A stretch of DNA of 18,541 nt. Origin: CAYLLD01 sp964425135. GTDB taxonomy: Bacteria; Pseudomonadota; Alphaproteobacteria; Rhodobacterales; Rhodobacteraceae. Under the pieces are notes generated by a model. It saw only the letters and a program-made list of their open reading frames with translations. It had not been told where the DNA came from and ran no database searches. The stretch is taken from assembly GCA_964425135.1 (NCBI GenBank), contig CAYRKW010000065.1, forward strand, positions 1 through 18,541, given 5' to 3'. Below are positions 14,390 through 18,541 of this stretch, one piece after another; position 1 is the first letter of the stretch; every line of letters begins with the position of its first letter. Both the position numbers and the translations under genes were made by a program.

Positions 14390-15163
14390 ATGCACTTGGA
14401 CGTGGTTGATCTGCGCGCCTTCTATGATCGGACAAAGCTGGGCCGTTCGACCAAACACACCCTGCAATCTGCGCTGGCGGCGATGTGGGGTAATGTGGAC
14501 GGCAAGACGGTTGCGGGGTTTGGGTATGCCACGCCCTTGCTGCGCCCGTTTCTGGAGCCGGCGCGCCGGGTGCTGAACCTGATGCCAGGACAACAAGGCG
14601 TGATGGCCTGGCCGCGCGGCAAACCCAACACGTCGCTTCTGATCGAGGAAACGCAATGGCCAATTGCGGCAGGCTCGATTGATAATCTGGTGATCGCCCA
14701 TGGGCTTGAGACCTGCGAGCGACCTGATGCGTTGCTAAATGAGATCTGGCGGGTGCTTGCACCCAACGGATCGGCTGTTTTCATTGTGCCCAATCGCGGC
14801 GGCATGTGGGCGCGCTCGGACCTGACGCCGTTTGGTTACGGGCGACCCTATTCGATGCGCCAGTTGGACGCTCAGTTGAAGCGCCAAAAGTTCATCCTCG
14901 AAAGCCACCGCTCAACGCTCTATGCGCCGCCAAGTGAAAAACGCTTCTGGCTCAAGACGTGGAACATGTGGGACCGGGTCGGGAAAATCACTGGCGTGCG
15001 GCTGGTTGCGGGCGTTTTGATGGTAGAGGCGACCAAGCAGGTCTACATCATGCCAAAGGGCGGCGCGGTCGAAGCGATCAAGCGCCCCTTGGAGGTTCTT
15101 GAAGGCCTGACCCACCCCAAGCCCAAGCCCGCCGCCGGGCGCCTGGGTAAATTACGGTCGTGA
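14390..15163 (+). CDS. Class I SAM-dependent methyltransferase, substrate unknown
   Basis: The 257-residue protein looks like a Methyltransf_11-type fold. VAGFGYATPLLRPFL (about 41-55) takes the place of the SAM-binding glycine motif, although it is degenerate compared with the usual GxGxG. IDNLVIAHGLETCERPDALLNEIWRVLAPNGSAVFIVPN (about 97-136) is the classical post-motif segment (acidic/His loop, then RVLxPxG). A basic C-terminal half ends in a Lys/Pro-rich tail. No substrate-specific motif is visible. The ATG at 14390 has a strong AAGGAAGGGGG Shine-Dalgarno eight bases upstream. It is divergent from gloB. The weak motif I means reduced or altered SAM binding cannot be excluded. Confidence 0.75.
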   Translation: MHLDVVDLRAFYDRTKLGRSTKHTLQSALAAMWGNVDGKTVAGFGYATPLLRPFLEPARRVLNLMPGQQGVMAWPRGKPNTSLLIEETQWPIAAGSIDNLVIAHGLETCERPDALLNEIWRVLAPNGSAVFIVPNRGGMWARSDLTPFGYGRPYSMRQLDAQLKRQKFILESHRSTLYAPPSEKRFWLKTWNMWDRVGKITGVRLVAGVLMVEATKQVYIMPKGGAVEAIKRPLEVLEGLTHPKPKPAAGRLGKLRS

Positions 15164-15443
15164 TCAGCAGGCGGCGTGTAAAGAGCTTCAGAACGCCCAC
15201 GTCTGCCTCAATTCGAAGGTGAGTCGTTCAAGGGTTAACGACAGAAATTACCTGTTAAATCATGGCTCCATTCTGGCTCAATAGATGTCCGAAACTGGTT
15301 AATTTCCGCAAAATCGCCACAATTCGTCCAGAATTTCGCCATTGATGAGAACAAAGCTGGCGCGAATGCCGTATTTGGGAGCGTTGTCTGGGTAAGTGCT
15401 TGTGGAACTATTGACCGGTTTGGAGATCAGAGTGAGGCGACGC
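15164..15443. other. 280-bp gap before the TadG-like gene with three GTTAA sites
   Basis: No gene is supported here. GTTAAC (15234-15239), GTTAAA (15254-15259) and GTTAAT (15298-15303) stand out. The first two make an inverted pair (TTAAC, 14 bases, GTTAA). They resemble half-sites of the alphaproteobacterial cell-cycle regulator CtrA (TTAA-N7-TTAA), but no full site with a 7-bp spacer is present. Confidence 0.25.
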
Positions 15444-16901
15444 ATGTCGCTATCACGATTCATGTCCGACCAATCCGGTGCCATCGTCGCGTTCACCGTT
15501 GTCACCTTCCTGACGATGTTCATTGCCACGGGCATGGCGGTTGATTTCATGCGGCACGAGTCCCAGCGGGCAGAGCTTCAGGACGCGCTTGATCGAGGTA
15601 TACTGGCCGCTGTGGCCGACGCTTCTGCGCAAACGGATGCCCAGATATCCACGATTGTGCAGTCCTATCTCAACGCGGTGAACTCCGATATTTCAGGATA
15701 TGTTCTGAACGTTGCGAATAATTCTGAAGCTGGCCGTCGTGCCATCTCGGCAGAATTGATTTTCGACGTCTCCACGCTTTCACTCAGACTTATCGGCATT
15801 CCGAACCTTGAGGTCACGGCAAACGCCGCCGTGGGCCAATCGGTGACGAATATGGAAATCTCGATGGTTTTGGATATTTCACAATCCATGGCCGAAACAA
15901 TGACCACGACTTCGCCGGAAACCGATGAGTTGCTGGCGGGCTATGATTTTGCCCAAAATCTCGACAATTCAGGCTCAGGTCCAACCCGGCTTGATACGCT
16001 GCGCGTGGCAACCGACCGGTTCCTGTCAACAATTCTCAATCAGGGCGATGAAGCAAATGCCTCAGTGTCGCTGATCCCGCAGGCCGGACATGTCAATGCG
16101 GGCAGCCACATGTTCGACAGGCTCGCGAGTGCCCGCACACACGCCTATTCCAATTGTATCGAAATGGACCTGAATGATTTTTCCCAAATCGGGCTCCCGT
16201 CACTGAGCGCACGATCCCAAGTGCCGCACATGCAGTTTGAGCCATTTGCAGGCGCGTTCGGGTATCAGGTCGATTGGGGCTCTTGCCCCTCTGATGCACA
16301 AGCCATCACGTATTTTTCAGATGATCTCGACGCGTTGCGACAGGACGTCGCCAATCTGCGCGGCCATGACGGGTCCGGCCCGCAAATCGGCATGAAATGG
16401 GCGCTTAGCCTGCTCGACCCCAGCTTCAACAGCCATATCTCGGCGATGATTGCGGAAGGCAGTGTTGATGAAAAATTTGCATCATCCCCGCAAGCGTTCA
16501 ATAGCGACAGTGCTCTGAAGGTGATCGTCCTGCTGTCCGATGGCGTCGCCACGGCGCAAATCCGCCCGCTCGATGTGAACTACCAAAACCCTGACTTGCG
16601 CGACTACTACGCCAGCAGCTTTCTAACCGCATCAGAATCGACCCTGCCGACTCCGGGAATGCAGGAAAATGATCAAATCCAGTCGCGCGGCAATTTCATG
16701 CATCAATGTGCGCTGGCCCGCGCCAATGACGTGCTGGTGTTCACTATCGGTCTGGATGTCCCCGCCGGATCAGCCGCAGAGACGGACCTGCAAAATTGCG
16801 CAACAACGCCGGAGCAATATCTTCCGGCGACAGGGTCTGATATTTCGAACAAGTTTGATGCGATTGCTGTGACGCTATCCAAGCTCAAACTTACTCAGTA
16901 A
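15444..16901 (+). CDS. TadG-like pilus/secretion protein with von Willebrand factor A domain
   Basis: The 485-residue protein has an N-terminal Tad-type segment (SRFMSDQSGAIVAFTVVTFLT...), i.e. a TM helix at about 12-34 followed by AVDFMRHESQRAELQDALD. This is the TadE/TadG-like pilus-assembly N-terminus (PF13400). From about 138 onward it carries a vWA domain whose MIDAS metal motif is DISQS (D144, S146, S148). A distant LLSDGVAT contains D366. The roughly 220 residues between them mean the vWA fold holds a large insertion, as TadG proteins often do. It ends with a typical FDAIAVTLSKLKLTQ tail. ATG 15444 (GAGG six bases upstream) is preferred over GTG codons at 15396 and 15432. No other tad/flp genes are nearby, so it is an orphan TadG, perhaps for surface adhesion. 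Confidence 0.82.
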   Translation: MSLSRFMSDQSGAIVAFTVVTFLTMFIATGMAVDFMRHESQRAELQDALDRGILAAVADASAQTDAQISTIVQSYLNAVNSDISGYVLNVANNSEAGRRAISAELIFDVSTLSLRLIGIPNLEVTANAAVGQSVTNMEISMVLDISQSMAETMTTTSPETDELLAGYDFAQNLDNSGSGPTRLDTLRVATDRFLSTILNQGDEANASVSLIPQAGHVNAGSHMFDRLASARTHAYSNCIEMDLNDFSQIGLPSLSARSQVPHMQFEPFAGAFGYQVDWGSCPSDAQAITYFSDDLDALRQDVANLRGHDGSGPQIGMKWALSLLDPSFNSHISAMIAEGSVDEKFASSPQAFNSDSALKVIVLLSDGVATAQIRPLDVNYQNPDLRDYYASSFLTASESTLPTPGMQENDQIQSRGNFMHQCALARANDVLVFTIGLDVPAGSAAETDLQNCATTPEQYLPATGSDISNKFDAIAVTLSKLKLTQ

Positions 16902-17211
16902 TTCCAAATAGATACTGCTCACACCGGCCCTTCACCTGCGTTTACCCGCCTCGCCGCGCAACCTTGAGGGCACGGGCAGTTCCAGAATCGCGTTTTTTGC
17001 GCCAGCGAAGAAGAGCAAATGGTGCCAAACGGTCGCACATTGCGGAGTTAAAACCTAAGCTATTGATATATATCCAAAATATTCTCGGAACATTTTCAAC
17101 CTGTCCCTTGCCCCCACGCAATCCCTTTGCTATCACGCCCACGGTTCGTACAGGCAGAAGCGCCCTGTGCGCGCTGGACCTGTTTGAGACAACCGTCGGA
17201 AAGGGTGATCC
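16902..17211. other. 310-bp gap upstream of the ATP synthase operon
   Basis: No gene, tRNA or convincing terminator for the TadG-like gene is visible. An AT-rich patch (about 17045-17100, with TATATAT and AAAATATT) precedes the candidate atp promoter at 17108-17136. Short open frames on both strands here have no recognisable products. Confidence 0.4.
17108..17136 (+). promoter_or_regulatory. atpH: Candidate promoter of the atpHAGDC operon
   Basis: TTGCCC (17108-17113) and TATCAC (17131-17136) are separated by exactly 17 bp, a good alphaproteobacterial housekeeping promoter match. Transcription would start near 17143, giving a leader of about 70 bases before the atpH GTG. No other convincing promoter lies nearby. 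It was identified by eye only. Confidence 0.5.
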
Positions 17212-17772
17212 GTGTCAGCTACCGAATCCTTCAGCCACGGAATTGCGGGTCGATACGCGACCGCGCTTTTTGAACTCGCCAAAGAAGCTAAGAAACTGCC
17301 TGCCCTGGAGAAAGACGTTGATGCGCTTTCCAGCGCACTCGATGCCAGTGCGGATTTGCGCCAGTTGATCGCATCGCCCGTGCACACGCGCGATGAGCAA
17401 GGGGCTGCGATGGCGGCGATTGGCAAAAAGCTCAAGCTGGGCAAAGAGACGGGCAACACCGTCGCGCTCATGGCGGCCAAGCGTCGTTTGTTCGCGCTGC
17501 CGTCGATGCTGGCCTCCGTGACCTCGCTGATTGCCCATGAAAAGGGCGAAGTGACCGCAGATGTGACGTCTGCTAAAGCGCTTACCGCAGCCCAAAGCAA
17601 GAAACTTGCCGATACGCTCAAGAAGAAGTTCGGCAAGGACATCAAGATTAATGCGACCGTCGATGAGAAGATCATTGGCGGTTTGATCGTAAAAGTCGGT
17701 TCTAAAATGATCGACTCATCGATTGCTACCAAACTCTCAAAACTTCAAAACGTAATGAAAGAGGTCGGATAA
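17212..17772 (+). CDS. atpH: ATP synthase F1 subunit delta
   Basis: Subunit delta links the F1 head to the peripheral stalk of the ATP synthase on the cytoplasmic face of the membrane. The 186-residue product is the usual length. It has the N-terminal helical-domain signature GIAGRYATALFELA (about 10-23) and the C-terminal signature DEKIIGGLIVKVGSKMIDSS near residue 160. The start is GTG at 17212, with GGAAAGGG about seven bases upstream and the family-like MSATESFSHGIAGRY N-terminus. Its TAA abuts the atpA ATG (TAAATG), so the genes are coupled. Delta-alpha order with no F0 genes upstream matches the split alphaproteobacterial arrangement, in which F1 genes (atpHAGDC) are separate from F0 genes. 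Confidence 0.95.
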   Translation: MSATESFSHGIAGRYATALFELAKEAKKLPALEKDVDALSSALDASADLRQLIASPVHTRDEQGAAMAAIGKKLKLGKETGNTVALMAAKRRLFALPSMLASVTSLIAHEKGEVTADVTSAKALTAAQSKKLADTLKKKFGKDIKINATVDEKIIGGLIVKVGSKMIDSSIATKLSKLQNVMKEVG

Positions 17773-18541
17773 ATGGCGCTCCAAGCATCCGAAATTTCTG
17801 CGATCCTTAAGGACCAGATAAAGAATTTTGGCCAAGAAGCCGAAGTCGCTGAAGTTGGCCGCGTGCTGAGCGTGGGTGACGGTATCGCTCGCGTCCACGG
17901 ACTGGACAACATCCAGGCCGGTGAGATGGTCGAGTTTCCAGGCGGCATTAAAGGTATGGCGCTGAACCTCGAAATTGACAACGTCGGTGTTGTTATCTTC
18001 GGCTCCGACCGCGACATCAAGGAAGGCGACACCGTTAAGCGCACAAACGCTATTGTTGACGTGCCGGTCGGGCCAGAGCTTTTGGGTCGCGTTGTTGACG
18101 GTCTGGGAAATCCGATCGATGGCAAGGGGCCTATCAAAACCAAGAAACGCTCTGTTGCGGACGTGAAAGCGCCGGGCATCATCCCGCGTAAATCCGTGCA
18201 TGAGCCGATGCTGACAGGTCTCAAATCCGTTGACGCGCTGATCCCGATTGGCCGTGGCCAGCGCGAATTGATCATCGGTGACCGTCAGACCGGCAAAACC
18301 GCCGTTGCACTCGATGCGATCCTGAACCAGAAATCCTACAACGACGCTGCTGGCGATGATGAGAGCAAGAAGCTCTACTGCATCTACGTTGCTGTCGGCC
18401 AGAAGCGTTCGACTGTGGCGCAGCTTGTGAAAAAGCTCGAAGAGACTGGCGCGATTGAATATTCTATCGTGGTTGCCGCAACCGCGTCCGATCCGGCGCC
18501 GATGCAGTTCCTCGCACCGTACTCCGCCACATCCATGGGCG
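17773..18541 (+). CDS. atpA: ATP synthase F1 subunit alpha (5' part, cut by window end)
   Basis: The first 256 codons are in the window; the full protein should be about 510 residues. Alpha forms the non-catalytic nucleotide sites of the F1 hexamer. Visible are the N-terminal helix that binds delta (ISAILKDQIKNFGQEAEV), the beta-barrel domain (VGRVLSVGDGIARVHGLDN), PVGPELLGRVVDGLGNPIDG and the Walker A motif GDRQTGKT. The Walker lysine falls at K175, the same number as in E. coli AtpA. VGQKRSTVAQLVKKL and VVAATASDPAPMQFLAPYSA follow. AAAGAGG lies about eight bases before the ATG, which directly follows the atpH stop. The reading frame is intact to the last base. Confidence 0.97.
   Translation, partial: MALQASEISAILKDQIKNFGQEAEVAEVGRVLSVGDGIARVHGLDNIQAGEMVEFPGGIKGMALNLEIDNVGVVIFGSDRDIKEGDTVKRTNAIVDVPVGPELLGRVVDGLGNPIDGKGPIKTKKRSVADVKAPGIIPRKSVHEPMLTGLKSVDALIPIGRGQRELIIGDRQTGKTAVALDAILNQKSYNDAAGDDESKKLYCIYVAVGQKRSTVAQLVKKLEETGAIEYSIVVAATASDPAPMQFLAPYSATSMG

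Noticed and set aside
16942..17142. 66-residue minus-strand ORF upstream of atpH
   Set aside because: It overlaps the likely atp promoter and shows only a basic tail; no RBS or family resemblance.

Overview
This window is a compact, gene-dense chromosomal segment of moderately high GC. It most likely comes from an alphaproteobacterium, probably Rhodobacterales. Three things point there: the AtpH/AtpA sequences, the DUF2125, extensin-like and TolQ/OmpA-type families, and the gloB/methyltransferase divergent pair. The assignment comes from recognising protein families by eye, not from a database search. I see no insertion sequence, prophage, CRISPR array, tRNA or rRNA.

Layout. Positions 80-3698 (+) carry an extensin-like gene, a 276-bp structured GC-rich gap, and then hisC, tyrC and a second extensin-like gene joined by 4-bp stop/start overlaps. 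DUF2125 (3760-4770, -) converges on that block and is divergent from chaC (4894-5502, +). chaC converges on a two-gene minus-strand unit, SPFH then nfeD (6915 down to 5522), whose stop and start codons overlap. Divergent from SPFH is a three-gene plus-strand operon (7049-10934). It encodes a MotA/TolQ/ExbB-like channel, a MotB-like protein with a very long coiled coil and a C-terminal OmpA domain, and a small membrane protein of unknown function. A strong hairpin at 10941-10969 separates it from convergent clpA (10974-13289, -). gloB (13548-14315, -) lies upstream of clpA and is divergent from a methyltransferase gene (14390-15163, +). An isolated TadG-like protein with a von Willebrand A domain follows (15444-16901, +). 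The window ends in the start of the F1 ATP synthase operon: atpH complete, and atpA cut by the window end after 256 codons.

How the genes work together. hisC-tyrC looks like a tyrosine/phenylalanine (and histidine) biosynthesis unit. The SPFH/NfeD pair is a membrane-microdomain module. The 7049-10934 operon has the parts of a proton-driven 5:2-type motor: TM helices of an A subunit, and a B subunit with an Asp at the start of its only TM helix and a peptidoglycan-binding OmpA domain. It is the least conventional system here, because about 525 residues of predicted coiled coil separate membrane anchor from wall anchor. The remainder is housekeeping: Clp unfoldase, methylglyoxal detoxification, glutathione turnover and ATP synthase. 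I found no clearly new multi-gene system. The best leads are the long-stalk motor operon, a terminator-like hairpin that holds the first gene's start codon in its loop, and the folded region upstream of hisC.
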